A stretch of 64,000 nucleotides of DNA from Mesonia ostreae (GTDB lineage Bacteria; Bacteroidota; Bacteroidia; Flavobacteriales; Flavobacteriaceae): contig NZ_JAVRBG010000010.1 of NCBI RefSeq assembly GCF_031845265.1, positions 62,001-126,000 on the forward strand, read 5' to 3'. Position numbers and translations under genes: made by a program. Positions 9,818 to 20,100 of this stretch are shown piece by piece. Positions within the stretch are counted from its first letter, which is position 1, and each line of letters begins with the position of its first letter. The notes below the pieces were generated by a model. That model saw nothing but the letters and a program-made list of their open reading frames with translations, had not been told where the DNA came from and made no database searches.

Positions 9818-10696
9818 TTATTTATCTAAACGATGTTTCCAGCGTTTATGCGTCCACAAGTAATAAGCTGGTTTTTTTACGATTTGATCTTCTAAAAGCT
9901 TGAAGTAAAGATCGGTAATTTGATAGCTTTCTACCTTTTGAGGTTCATCAGAAAGCGGTACAAACTCAGCTTCATAATAACCGCGTTTTACTTTTTCTAC
10001 GTGTAAATACGTCATACTTAAATTAAGACGTTCTGCAATATATTCGGCGCCAACGAAAGCGGGAACTTCGTGGTTTAAGAATTTTACATAATGCTTTGCC
10101 CCTTTGCGTTTAGGAGATTGATCTGCAATCATAGCATAGCTTGCTAATATTCCTTCTTGTTGTTGTCTAAGCATTTTTTTAGGAACGCTTTTGCTCGCTA
10201 ACATTTCTGTATCGTATTTAGATCGTATGCTTTTAATTAGATGATCAAAATACTTGTTTTTTATAGGTTTATAAACGCCATGGGCTTTAAAGGTAAGTCC
10301 GTAAAAATGCAATGCGTTTACCCATTCATAACTTGCGTAGTGCGCCATTAAAATGACGTAGCTTTTTTTTAGAGACTCTAACCTTTCCAGTTCTTCGGGA
10401 TTTTTAATGACAAAGCGTTTTTTTAATTCGGTATCAGAAATACTTAAACTTTTAAAAGTTTCTAAAAATAAATCCGTAAAGTGTTTATAAAACTCTTTTT
10501 CAATAGTTTTAATCTCCATTTTGTCCTTCTTGGGAAAAGCTAAACTAAGATTTTGGGCAACTGCTTCTCTTCTATACCTTACGATATGATATATAAAAAA
10601 TGTCAAAAAATCTGAAAAAGCGTATAGAAGTCGAAAAGGTAATATTGAAATTAACCAGAGGATTGGGTAAACCATCCCATATGCTAATCTTTGCAT
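9818..10696 (-). CDS. LpxL/HtrB-family lipid A (or related) acyltransferase, copy 2
   Basis: This 292-residue paralog of the adjacent gene shares the YPxLWLISILPF anchor, the HYASYE catalytic motif (in MAHYASYEWVNA), the DQSPKRKGAKHYVKFL segment and the C-terminal YYLWTHKRWK. The start is ATG at 10696 (MQRLAYGM). A longer frame opens at 10747, but the minus-strand -7 element TATCTTTG at 10714-10721 places the transcript start inside that extension. The pair probably arose by tandem duplication, perhaps for two acyl positions of lipid A. Confidence 0.86.
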   Translation of the reverse strand: MQRLAYGMVYPILWLISILPFRLLYAFSDFLTFFIYHIVRYRREAVAQNLSLAFPKKDKMEIKTIEKEFYKHFTDLFLETFKSLSISDTELKKRFVIKNPEELERLESLKKSYVILMAHYASYEWVNALHFYGLTFKAHGVYKPIKNKYFDHLIKSIRSKYDTEMLASKSVPKKMLRQQQEGILASYAMIADQSPKRKGAKHYVKFLNHEVPAFVGAEYIAERLNLSMTYLHVEKVKRGYYEAEFVPLSDEPQKVESYQITDLYFKLLEDQIVKKPAYYLWTHKRWKHRLDK

Positions 10697-10713
10697 TAGA
10701 AATAGAATTTTTA

Positions 10714-10732
10714 CAAAGATAACGTATCTTTG
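10714..10732. promoter_or_regulatory. Divergent pair of -7 elements between acyltransferase and rhomboid genes
   Basis: Two TATCTTTG boxes (TAnnTTTG type) face away from each other: minus strand at 10714-10721, feeding the acyltransferase ATG at 10696, and plus strand at 10725-10732, feeding the rhomboid ATG at 10753. Both have start-codon distances of about 18-20 nt. The boxes are separated by three bases, so their polymerase footprints must overlap. Confidence 0.55.
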
Positions 10733-10752
10733 AATACTAACAAACATTACAC

Positions 10753-11400
10753 ATGGGAGATATAGAAATCATTACTTTGGTCATCATCGCTATTAACGCG
10801 ATAGCTTCTTTTAAAGGCTTTAATGATGATGAATTTTTTGAAAAATATAAATTTAATATAGGTAGAATTCGGGCAGGAGAAAAGATTCGATTTTTGACTT
10901 CTGGATTTTTACATGTAGATATGTCTCATCTATTTGTAAATATGCTCACCTTATATTTCTTCGCTAATGTGGTTATTTTCAATATGGGCGCGGCTCAGTT
11001 TCTGCTTATTTATTTAGGAAGTTTACTTTTGGGTAATCTCTTCGCATATTTTTTTCATAAAGAGGAGCCATTTTATACGGCGGTAGGAGCCAGTGGTGCG
11101 GTAATGGGTGTCTTGTATTCGGCTATTTTATTACAACCAGATATGATGTTAGGTTTGTTCTTTATTATTCCTATTCCAGCGTATGTTTTTGGAATTGGAT
11201 ATTTACTTTATACGCTTTACGGAATGCGAAGTAAGCAAGACAATATAGGCCATGATGCGCATTTTGGTGGCGCTATGGGAGGTTATATTCTTACCTTAGC
11301 ACTTTCTCCTTGGGTTTTTACCGAACATCTACTGATGGTTTTTTTATTACTGATTCCTATTTTACTCCTCCTTGTTTTGAAAAAAACCAACCGAATTTAA
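10753..11400 (+). CDS. Rhomboid-family intramembrane serine protease
   Basis: The 215-residue membrane protein has about six transmembrane segments. The catalytic dyad is visible: the nucleophile in GASGAVMG (Ser114) and the partner His in HDAHFGGAMGG (His170). The oxyanion-related SHLFVNM motif (His59, Asn63) is also present. Such proteases cleave transmembrane substrates within the bilayer; the substrate here is unknown. The start at 10753 follows its promoter by 20 bp. A 52-bp gap leads to the SIMPL gene on the same strand. Confidence 0.92.
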   Translation: MGDIEIITLVIIAINAIASFKGFNDDEFFEKYKFNIGRIRAGEKIRFLTSGFLHVDMSHLFVNMLTLYFFANVVIFNMGAAQFLLIYLGSLLLGNLFAYFFHKEEPFYTAVGASGAVMGVLYSAILLQPDMMLGLFFIIPIPAYVFGIGYLLYTLYGMRSKQDNIGHDAHFGGAMGGYILTLALSPWVFTEHLLMVFLLLIPILLLLVLKKTNRI

Positions 11401-11452
11401 AATTTGGTATCTTTATTGGAATAGATTGGAATAGACTTTAAAAACAATACAG

Positions 11453-12148
11453 ATGAAAAAACTAATTTTTAGTATTTTAATGCTGGTAGCTATCAGCAGC
11501 TTTGCACAATCAGAACCTTTTGGAGTGCAAGTGATGGGAGAAGGAAGCATTATGGCAACTCCAGATGAGGTAAATCTAAGTATACGAGTAGAGCACGAAG
11601 GTAATACTGCTCAAGAAGTGAAAAATGCTGTAGATAAAGATGTAAAAAGTGTTTTTCAATTTTTATCTAAAACGGGGGTTAAAGATAAATACGTTCGTAC
11701 AGAATATTTAAACGTGAATAAAAACTACCAATACCAAACTAAAACCTATAATTATGTAGCCAACCAAGCAATTTCTATCAAGCTAAAAGATTTGGCTAAA
11801 TATGAAGAAGTAATTTCTGGTTTATTGGCTACTGGTATTAATAGAATAGACGGAATCCAGTTTGGTTCTTCTAATATGGACGAGTTAAAGTCTCAAGCTA
11901 GAAAGAAAGCTATTCAAAATGCTAAAGCTAAAGCAGAAGAGTATATTGAAGAGTTAGGACATCAATTAGGAACGGTAAAATATATCGCTGAGGTAAGTTC
12001 TTCTCAGCCTTATCCTGTTGCTTATAAGAATGCAGCGATGTTGCAAAGCGAAAGCAGTGGAGATGAAAATTCCCCAAGTATTTCTCTTGGAGAAATGGAA
12101 GTAACGGCAAAAATACATGTTCGTTTTTCTATTATTGAAAAGAATTAA
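11453..12148 (+). CDS. SIMPL-domain (DUF541) periplasmic protein
   Basis: The 231-residue protein starts with a signal peptide (MKKLIFSILMLVAISSFAQS, cleavage after Ala18) and then a SIMPL/DUF541 domain. Family hallmarks seen are the VMGEGSIMATPDEVNLSI opening, the YLNVNKNYQYQTKTYNYVANQ middle, and the KKAIQNAKAKAEEYIEELG helix. Members form periplasmic oligomers of uncertain function, with a link to oxidative stress in E. coli YggE. It is closed by a bidirectional terminator. Confidence 0.92.
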   Translation: MKKLIFSILMLVAISSFAQSEPFGVQVMGEGSIMATPDEVNLSIRVEHEGNTAQEVKNAVDKDVKSVFQFLSKTGVKDKYVRTEYLNVNKNYQYQTKTYNYVANQAISIKLKDLAKYEEVISGLLATGINRIDGIQFGSSNMDELKSQARKKAIQNAKAKAEEYIEELGHQLGTVKYIAEVSSSQPYPVAYKNAAMLQSESSGDENSPSISLGEMEVTAKIHVRFSIIEKN

Positions 12149-12171
12149 TCAAAGAAGTTGAAAGCAAAAAA

Positions 12172-12197
12172 ATCCCCGTGAAAACGGGGATTTTTTT
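12172..12197. terminator. Bidirectional intrinsic terminator
   Basis: ATCCCCGT (12172-12179) pairs with ACGGGGAT (12184-12191), flanked by an A run on the left and a T run on the right, so it can end both the SIMPL gene (+) and the convergent TlpA-like gene (-). Confidence 0.9.
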
Positions 12198-12216
12198 GTG
12201 TTCAAGCTAGGGAGGA

Positions 12217-13335
12217 TTAGTCTAATAACTCTGCGATTTTGTCTTCCAGTCGTTTACCTCTTAAGTTTTTAGCAATGATGTTACCATCTTCATCTAGAAT
12301 AAAAGTTGCTGGGATAGATCTTACATTATAAAGCTTAGCAATAGGCTCATTCCAATATTCTAAATTAGAAACGTGTTGCCAAGCTAATTTATCATCTTCT
12401 ATCGCCTTTAGCCATTTATCCTTTTGGGTTTTCTTATCTAAAGAAACTCCTATAATATTTAAACCTTTCTCGTGGTACTTATTGTAAAGCTTTACCACGT
12501 TAGGGTTCTCAATTCTACAAGGCTTACACCAAGAAGCCCAAAAATCTATAATGGTAATTTTACCTAAAGATTCTTCTAAGGACAATTCATTCCCTTCTGG
12601 TGTTTTTGCACTAAAGCTAGGTGCTTTACTTCCTATATTAATATCTTGATTAGCTGCCAAGTACTTCTCAATCTTTTTTCCTGAAGGAGAATTTTTGGCT
12701 TCTTCTGATAACGAATCAAATAAGGCTTTTTTATCTGCATTTGGGTTCATATTCATTCCAATCATATCAGAAAGAACTAAAATGGAAACCAAAGAATTAG
12801 GATTATTTTTAATAAGATCTTCTCTAAACTCATTTTCATCTTTAGTTAGTACCGCTCTTCTATCTCTCAAAGATTTAAGCATTTCTGGATCGTTTTTTAC
12901 CTTAGGATCCCTAGATTGCATACCTAATTCATTCACTTTTTTCCCTTGCTCACCAATGAAGGTTAAATACTTATACAGCAATTCTTGATTTTCTCCTCCT
13001 TTTAAGTGCGATTTTTGGAGGCTATCTTTATAGATTGTTCCTTCAACCTTTTTATTTTCATTGATGAATAGTACATTACCTCTTGCGTTTCCATCTAAAG
13101 TTAAAATGCTTAAAGTTTGGTAGTTTACTTCGGGAAGTTCTAAGCTAATTTCTCCATTTTTAACTACTACGGTATCTATAGCTTTGGGGCTCCCTTGATC
13201 ACTCATAGCCGAATAATAAACTGTAGTTCCATCTTCAGCATCAATTTTTGCTGTTAAACCAGATTCTTTTTTAGAGTCATTTTCACAAGCTACCAATGCG
13301 GTTAAAGCTAAAAATAAGACAAAAAATTTCTTCAT
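12217..13335 (-). CDS. TlpA-like thiol-disulfide oxidoreductase lipoprotein with DUF4369-type N-terminal domain
   Basis: With the start at ATG 13335 the protein has 372 residues and a clean lipoprotein signal (MKKFFVLFLALTALVAC, Cys17); the longer frame adds nine residues that would spoil it. An N-terminal beta-rich domain of about 200 residues, as in DUF4369, precedes a thioredoxin-fold AhpC/TSA-TlpA domain with active site WASWCKPC and the cis-proline region RSIPATFILDEDG. It probably reduces or isomerises disulfides of exported proteins, perhaps in cytochrome c maturation. It is periplasmic and lipid anchored. Confidence 0.9.
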   Translation of the reverse strand: MKKFFVLFLALTALVACENDSKKESGLTAKIDAEDGTTVYYSAMSDQGSPKAIDTVVVKNGEISLELPEVNYQTLSILTLDGNARGNVLFINENKKVEGTIYKDSLQKSHLKGGENQELLYKYLTFIGEQGKKVNELGMQSRDPKVKNDPEMLKSLRDRRAVLTKDENEFREDLIKNNPNSLVSILVLSDMIGMNMNPNADKKALFDSLSEEAKNSPSGKKIEKYLAANQDINIGSKAPSFSAKTPEGNELSLEESLGKITIIDFWASWCKPCRIENPNVVKLYNKYHEKGLNIIGVSLDKKTQKDKWLKAIEDDKLAWQHVSNLEYWNEPIAKLYNVRSIPATFILDEDGNIIAKNLRGKRLEDKIAELLD

Positions 13336-13479
13336 TTTGATATGTAATTTGATTTCCCGCAAAAATAAGTAACTTGCTTTAGATACGTAACGCTTTAAGC
13401 TAAAATATTGTTAATTATAGAAGAATCGTTTTGCATTAAAACTCAGTAAGCTTACTTTGATTAATTAATTAGTTTTTGA

Positions 13480-15846
13480 ATGAAAAATAAATCAGCAGAA
13501 TTACCTTTTAAGCTTAAAATTAGTTTTCAAAAAGTTTTGGAAGCCTATAAAAAGCGGTACAAGAAAGAGGATAGGAAATTAGTTAAAAAATATTTAGCTG
13601 ATCTTTTAGAATATATTAAAGAATTTCCTGAATTAGAGGATGGTGTAAGTAACCTGAAGGATATAAAAAAGTATGAAGAGCCTATAAAAATTTTATTAGA
13701 TGATTTATTTCCTAATATTTTAACTAATAATGAAATTAAGGCTGCAACGATTCCAGATTACTCGATAATTTTGGATCAAACCAATCGCTTTAAGGAAATA
13801 ATGACCAATGCGGGGGAAGACTTTGAATTCAAGGTTAGAAATTACGATAAAGACTATGAATATGTACGAGGCTGTTTGTTGATCTTAAAAACTTACTACG
13901 GATATGCTTTTGATTTCTCAAGACCTCTTTATTACGATATTCCACAAAAAGATGGAATAATTAAAAACTATAGGCTAGGGGTAAATGCAGATTTTGTTAC
14001 TATTGAAAAAACCGATAAAGCCGTTGATGTTTCAGAAGAAGATGTAGATATTTTAATTCAAAATACGGATGATATCGAATTATGGAAAGAAAAATTCCCG
14101 CCCAATAGCTGGATTTTTAAAGGTTTTATACTTCTTAATTTAACAGATGTAACCGTAGACGATGGAATTTCTGATCTTAAAACCGAACTCTTAAGCAATA
14201 ATATTCCCGATGGTAAAAATCTAGCGGGTATGTTGGAAATTTTTAGATCTATTTATAGAATTCCCAATTTAGAGTTAGGGTTTACTATGTATGATGAAAA
14301 CGCGCAGAAGTTTTATAACCTGGAAAAAGGAAATGTAAAAAGTCATGTTTTAAATGAGAAAGAAGTTTTTGATTGTAAAGAAATCTTATGTAAGACGGCC
14401 TATGAAAATTTGATTGAAGAACAAAACTATTTTGTCATTGCTAATGTAGAAAAGTATGCAAAAAAGAATCCAGATTCTCTTCTTGCAAAAAACTTGCTGT
14501 CTAATAAAATTAGTAGTTGTATTTTGGCTCCCATTATTAAAAACAATAAACTACTTGGTGTTTTAGAGTTGGTTGCTTTTAGAAAAAATGAGCTAAATAC
14601 TATAAATGCAATCAAATTAGAAGATATATTACCATACATTGCTACCGCTCTAGAGCGAAATAAAACAGATTTTGAGAATAGAGTAAAAGCTGTAATTCAA
14701 AGTGAATGTACTTCTATTCACCCTAGTGTGGTTTGGGTTTTTGAAGAAGAAGCCCAACGTTTTATAGAAGATTTAGATCTCGACGGTATTTCATCTTTTA
14801 GAGATATCGCTTTTAAAGATATTTATCCTTTATATGGACAAATAGATATTGTAGGTTCTTCCGAAGAACGTAATAATGCAATTCAGAAGGATTTATTGAA
14901 CCAATTAAATGCTATTTCAGAAATTATAGATGAAGCTTACGCAATTGAACCTATTCCTATTTATGAACAGGTGAAATTCAGAATAAATGAATTTAGTAGC
15001 GATTTAAAAGAAAATTTGAATGCTTCTAGTGAGCAAAAAATCATCAATTTTATATACAAAGAATTAAATCCGCTTATTGAGCATTTAGAAGTAAAAACGC
15101 CAAGTCTTAAAGAGAATGTGGATAATTACAAGAAAAATTTAGATTCTAAAACGGGCGTGGTGTATAACCATAGAAAAAATTATGACGATACCGTACAGCG
15201 AATTAATAGAACACTTTCCCGTTTTTTAGATCGAAAACAAGAAGATGCTCAAAAAATATATCCGCATTATTTTGAGCGTTACAAGACAGATGGAGTAGAG
15301 CACAATATGTATATTGGTAGCGATATGGTAAAAGACAGGCCATTTAATAAGGTGTATTTATATAATTTGCGTCTTTGGCAATTGCAGGTGATGTGCGAAA
15401 TGGAAAACAAGTTCTATAACGTACAAGAAAATATGCCGTTAAAATTAGATGCGGCTTCGTTGATCCTCGTTTTTAGTTCTACCTTATCTATACGTTATAG
15501 AATGGATGAGAAAAAGTTTGATGTGGACGGAACCTATAATGCGCGTTATGAAATAATTAAAAAGAGAATTGATAAGGCGTACATAAGAAATACAGAAGAG
15601 AGAGTTACGCAAAAAGGAAAAATAGCAATTGTATACTCTCAAAAAGCAGATGAAAGAGAATACATTAGATATATTAAATATTTACAGAAGAAGAACTATC
15701 TAGGAGACGAAATAGAGCAATTGGAGTTGGAAGATGTTCAAGGAGTTGTTGGTTTACGAGCTCTAAGAGTAAATGTTCTTTACCAATCTGAAGAAAACAC
15801 AGACCATGTCTCTTATGAGAACCTGATGAAAGAATTACATCATTAA
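13480..15846 (+). CDS. Large GAF-domain-containing protein of unknown function
   Basis: The 788-residue soluble protein has no signal peptide or membrane segment. A GAF-like sensor region lies at about residues 250-395 (ending LEDILPYIATALERNKTDFENRV), preceded by a helical N-terminal region rich in Lys and Glu. The C-terminal half is unlike any enzyme I recognise: alternating helices, a RxNRTLSRFLDRKQEDAQKIYPHYFERYKTDG segment and a DxxSLILVFSSTLSIRYR stretch. No kinase, phosphatase, cyclase or helix-turn-helix motif is evident. It is monocistronic and convergent with the HD-PycTM gene. It may be a ligand-binding regulator. Confidence 0.8.
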   Translation: MKNKSAELPFKLKISFQKVLEAYKKRYKKEDRKLVKKYLADLLEYIKEFPELEDGVSNLKDIKKYEEPIKILLDDLFPNILTNNEIKAATIPDYSIILDQTNRFKEIMTNAGEDFEFKVRNYDKDYEYVRGCLLILKTYYGYAFDFSRPLYYDIPQKDGIIKNYRLGVNADFVTIEKTDKAVDVSEEDVDILIQNTDDIELWKEKFPPNSWIFKGFILLNLTDVTVDDGISDLKTELLSNNIPDGKNLAGMLEIFRSIYRIPNLELGFTMYDENAQKFYNLEKGNVKSHVLNEKEVFDCKEILCKTAYENLIEEQNYFVIANVEKYAKKNPDSLLAKNLLSNKISSCILAPIIKNNKLLGVLELVAFRKNELNTINAIKLEDILPYIATALERNKTDFENRVKAVIQSECTSIHPSVVWVFEEEAQRFIEDLDLDGISSFRDIAFKDIYPLYGQIDIVGSSEERNNAIQKDLLNQLNAISEIIDEAYAIEPIPIYEQVKFRINEFSSDLKENLNASSEQKIINFIYKELNPLIEHLEVKTPSLKENVDNYKKNLDSKTGVVYNHRKNYDDTVQRINRTLSRFLDRKQEDAQKIYPHYFERYKTDGVEHNMYIGSDMVKDRPFNKVYLYNLRLWQLQVMCEMENKFYNVQENMPLKLDAASLILVFSSTLSIRYRMDEKKFDVDGTYNARYEIIKKRIDKAYIRNTEERVTQKGKIAIVYSQKADEREYIRYIKYLQKKNYLGDEIEQLELEDVQGVVGLRALRVNVLYQSEENTDHVSYENLMKELHH

Positions 15847-15850
15847 AAAA

Positions 15851-15880
15851 AAGCTCTTCAAAAGAAGAGCTTTTTTTTAT
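15851..15880. terminator. Bidirectional intrinsic terminator
   Basis: AAGCTCTTC (15851-15859), a 4-nt A loop and GAAGAGCTT (15864-15872), with an A run before and a T run after. It serves the GAF gene (+) and the HD-PycTM gene (-). Confidence 0.92.
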
Positions 15881-15884
15881 GAGT

Positions 15885-17069
15885 TTATACAGACCAAAAT
15901 GCTATTACGAAACTAATTACTGAAATAATGATACCAGTCATAAATATAGTGTAGGTCCATCGCAGCAATCTATATTTTCGATTTAAAACAATACCTAACA
16001 GGTATAAATCTTTAGTCAAAGCCTCGTAGATATAATCTTTATCTTTCAAGATTTCATTAATTCCCCACATGTATTCTTCAAATTTCATTTTATGAAAATT
16101 TCCAAAAAATAAAATATTTATTTCCCGTTTTTTTATTTGTTCTCTAGTAAATTCTCCACTAGTAACATTGGGACGCGTAGACATAATAGAAAGTATAATA
16201 GACGCCACACTAAAGCATACTAGTACAAGTGTTGGCATCATTAAATGCCGATTAGAAGCTGCATCTAATTTTGGAATAATATTAGCCAATGCTAGCGAAA
16301 TTATAATTGCATTTACAGAGAGTAAAATATTCGCTTTGGTATCTGCAATATCACTTAATTTGATGTGGTTTCTAAGCGTAGTTCTATAAAGGGTTTGTAC
16401 TCCTCTTTCTGGATTGTCGTTTTTATATTTTGCTTTTAATTTTGCTTTGGTTTTTTCTTTATCATACTTTTCTCCTAATTTTTTCTGATTTTCTAATATA
16501 GATAAAAGATTCTTATCCTTTTTAGGCTTCCAATGCTCTACGGCATAAGGAGAATAATACCGATGCTTTTCAGTAAAAAGTTTTATGTTTTCTGCATTCC
16601 ATTCATTAGAAGAAAAATTACGAATATTTTGCACCCTAAGTTCTTGTCTTAAAAATTCGGTCATTTCTTCAAAATAATCTTTTGCCAAATGGGAAGAATC
16701 GGCATCTTTGATTATTTTCTCGGGTAGTGTTTTAGGAATGGCAGATAATCTTGTGCTACCAATATATTTTTTTACCTTTTCAATAATATCTTGGTCTACA
16801 TTTTCTTTGTTTAGAAAGTCTTCAGCAATCCGAATGCTTTCTGCCTCATGTCCCTTTGATTTTACGGTGTAGCCTGTATCGTGGAGCCAAGCTGCAAGCA
16901 CAAGCGCTTGTTCTTCTTTAACATTTATTTCGGAATTTTCAATTAATTCTTTAGTACTTTTAACCACTCGCTGTGTGTGGTTATAATTGTGATAAATAAA
17001 AGTATTGGGAAGCTTTTCAGTGAATAAATTGAGAACAAATTTGTCCACTTTTTCTAAAATATCGGCCAT
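15885..17069 (-). CDS. HD phosphohydrolase domain fused to Pycsar-type membrane effector domain (DUF5706/PycTM)
   Basis: The 394-residue protein has two parts. Residues 20-130 form an HD domain with ligands His31, His63-Asp64 (WLHDTGY) and Asp122 or Asp124. From about 225 the sequence matches the PycTM effector domain: a LSDIADTKANILLSVNAIIISLAL helix, a second helix (LMMPTLVLVCFSVASIILSI), and a last one near the C-terminus (TIFMTGIIISVISFVIAFW). In Pycsar phage defence, PycTM responds to cCMP or cUMP and disrupts the membrane. Here no pyrimidine cyclase is adjacent: the neighbours are a GAF protein and a phosphoesterase-barrel protein. A role as a housekeeping nucleotide-responsive membrane protein is possible. 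Confidence 0.85.
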   Translation of the reverse strand: MADILEKVDKFVLNLFTEKLPNTFIYHNYNHTQRVVKSTKELIENSEINVKEEQALVLAAWLHDTGYTVKSKGHEAESIRIAEDFLNKENVDQDIIEKVKKYIGSTRLSAIPKTLPEKIIKDADSSHLAKDYFEEMTEFLRQELRVQNIRNFSSNEWNAENIKLFTEKHRYYSPYAVEHWKPKKDKNLLSILENQKKLGEKYDKEKTKAKLKAKYKNDNPERGVQTLYRTTLRNHIKLSDIADTKANILLSVNAIIISLALANIIPKLDAASNRHLMMPTLVLVCFSVASIILSIMSTRPNVTSGEFTREQIKKREINILFFGNFHKMKFEEYMWGINEILKDKDYIYEALTKDLYLLGIVLNRKYRLLRWTYTIFMTGIIISVISFVIAFWSV

Positions 17070-17125
17070 AATTTCAAAATTGAATATCCCGCAAATTACA
17101 AAAAATCGAAGTTGATTTAATATTT

Positions 17126-20100
17126 ATGAGAAAAAATAACATAGTTCTAACAATCATAGCTATTCTAGTGATGTTTAGTTGCGCATCTTTTGATCCAAAA
17201 TACAAAGATAAAGAGGCACAAAAATCAATCGTTTACCCTAGTCAGAAAGAATTAGAACATCGTTTCTTCTTGTTGGGTGATGCTGGTTACTCACAAGTAG
17301 GAGGAACTTCTTTAGGTATTTTAGCATTTAAATCGATGCTAGACTCTATTCAGTCAAAAAACTCAACCACTATATTTCTAGGAGATAATATTTATCCTGC
17401 AGGAATGCCTCCGAAGGGTGCACCGCTTAGAACACAATCTGAATATAGAATTGACGCACAATTAGATGCTTTAGAGACTTATGAGGGAAATATTATTTTT
17501 ATTCCTGGAAATCACGATTGGTATGATGAAGGAATTCATGGGCTCAACGAGCAAAGAGATTATATAGAAAATCGATTAAAAAAAAACAATGTTTGGGCGC
17601 CCAATACGGGTTGCGGCTTTGAGGTTAGAGAACTTTCAGAAGAGCTTACGCTAATTATTATAGACTCCCAGTGGTTTCTAGAAAATTGGGATAACAATCC
17701 CACAATTAATGACAATTGTTCAGAAATTAAAACTCGGGAAGCGATGTTGCTAGAGTTGGATAGTGAATTAAAAAAGAACGAAAATAAGAATGTTGTAGTG
17801 GCTTTACACCATCCGCTAATTACTAACGGGATACATGGAGGAAATTATCATTTTAATAAACACTTGTATCCTTCACAAAATAAAATTCCCTTACCTATTT
17901 TGGGGTCGTTAGCAACCTTAATTAGGACTACAGGAGGGGTTTCTATTCAAGATGCACAAAATGAACGGTATAAAAATATGGTAGACCGTATATCTACGGC
18001 AGCTTCGGGTTACGAAAATGTAATGTTTGTATCTGGTCATGAGCACAATTTGCAATACAATGTAGAAGATAACATACATCAAATTGTATCTGGTTCTGGT
18101 TCTAAAGAGTCCTACGCTAGTCTAAGAAACAATGGTGTTTTTGCTTTTCCAGGGCAAGGTTTTGCTATTTACGATGTTTTTAAAGATGGTTCTACCTGGG
18201 TGAAATTCTATAGAAGTATAGATAACGAACCTGTTTTAATGTTTCAGCAAGAAGTGTTTGAGGCTAAGAAAAAATTTGACTTTATTCCTTTAATTTCTGA
18301 AAAAGTAGAGTCCCCATTCATTCAAACTTCTATCTACGAGCAAGAAGAAGCAGAAAAAGGGGTTGTATATAAAAGCATTTTTGGAAATCAATATAGAAAT
18401 CTTTACGGAAAAAAAATAAAAGCTCCTGTAGCTTATTTAGACACTTTATATGGTGGGATGAAAGTAATACGTGCAGGAGGAGGTCATCAAACAAGGTCAC
18501 TTCGACTAAAAGATAAACAAGGCAGAGATTACAATTTGAGAGCGCTTAGAAAAAGTGCTTTGAAATTATTACAAACGGTAGCATTTAAAGATAAACATGT
18601 AAGTGAAGATTTTGAAAATACTTTAGCTGAAAAAGCTATTCAAGATTTTTATACGGCGGCACATCCTTATGCTTTTATGGTTGTACCAGATTTATCTGAA
18701 GCGATTGATATTTACCACACCAATCCCAAAATTTTCTACGTTCCAAAGCAAGAAGCGCTTAAGGAGTATAATGAAAATTACGGAGATGAATTATATATGC
18801 TCGTAGAAAGACCCGAAGGAGGTTGGATGGATTCAGATAAATTTGGAAGACCAAATGAAGATATTGAAAGCACCTCTGGTTTATTTGAACGTTTACGCAG
18901 AGATGAAGAATATCATTTGGATGAGGCGACTTACATTAGAGCAAGAATATTTGATATGTTAATTGGAGATTGGGATAGACACCAAGATCAATGGCGTTGG
19001 TCTGAGTTTAGAGACGAAGAAGGAAACAAAACTTTTAAGCCAATTCCGCGAGATAGAGATCAAGTTTTTTCCAATTTTGACGGTGCTTTTTTTGCCACGC
19101 TTAGAGGATTAACTGGTTTTGGGAATCAATTTAGTACCTACGGAGAAAATATTTCAGATATCGCTTGGTTCAATTCATCTGTAGTAGGATTGGATAGAGC
19201 ATTACTTCAAAATTTGGGAAAAGAAGAATGGTTGAATCAAGCAAAGTATATTCAAGATCGTATCACAGATGACGTCATAGAAACTGCATTTTCTAAACTT
19301 CCTCAAGAAATTCAAACTGAAGAAACCACAGAGAAATTAAAGAAAGAATTAAAGGGTAGAAGGGGAAATATAGTAGACATTGCAGAGGAATATTATAATT
19401 ATTTTGCAAAATTAGCGATTGTGACTGCAACAGATAAAGATGATTTTATTGATATTACTCGATTGGAAGACGGAAGTACAAATATCTCTATTTATAGAAA
19501 TATTCAAGGTGATCGTAAATATGTGGTAAGTTATAAAACATACTTAAAGGAGGAAACAAACGATATCTGGATTTATGGTTTAGATGATGATGATGTTTTT
19601 AGTGTAGTGGGGGAATCGAATCATTATATCCCTATCAAAATTATTGGAGGACAAAATAACGATATTTTCAAAATTGAAAACGGTAAGGGAATTACCGTTT
19701 ACGATCATAAGTCTAAACCAAATACCTTAGATGAGATAGGAAATGCCAAATTAAGACTTACTGATAAGTATTCAGTAAATATTTATAATAAGGATAAAAG
19801 AATCTATAGTTCTACTGCCTTACAGCCTGGACTTGCTTACAATCCAGATGATGGATTTCAAATTGGTGCAAACGCCGTTCTCACAAATAATCGTTTTAAA
19901 CGAAACCCTTTTACTTCACAACACGAAATTGAAGCGACATATTATACCGCTTACAATGGATTTAAAATAAATTATGATGCTCAGTTTGCGAACGTTTTAG
20001 GTGATTTTAACTTTGCTATTGGAGCTCACTATACCAATAATAAGTATTCTACTAACTTTTTTGGTTTTGGTAATGAAACCACCAATTTTGCTGAAAATGG

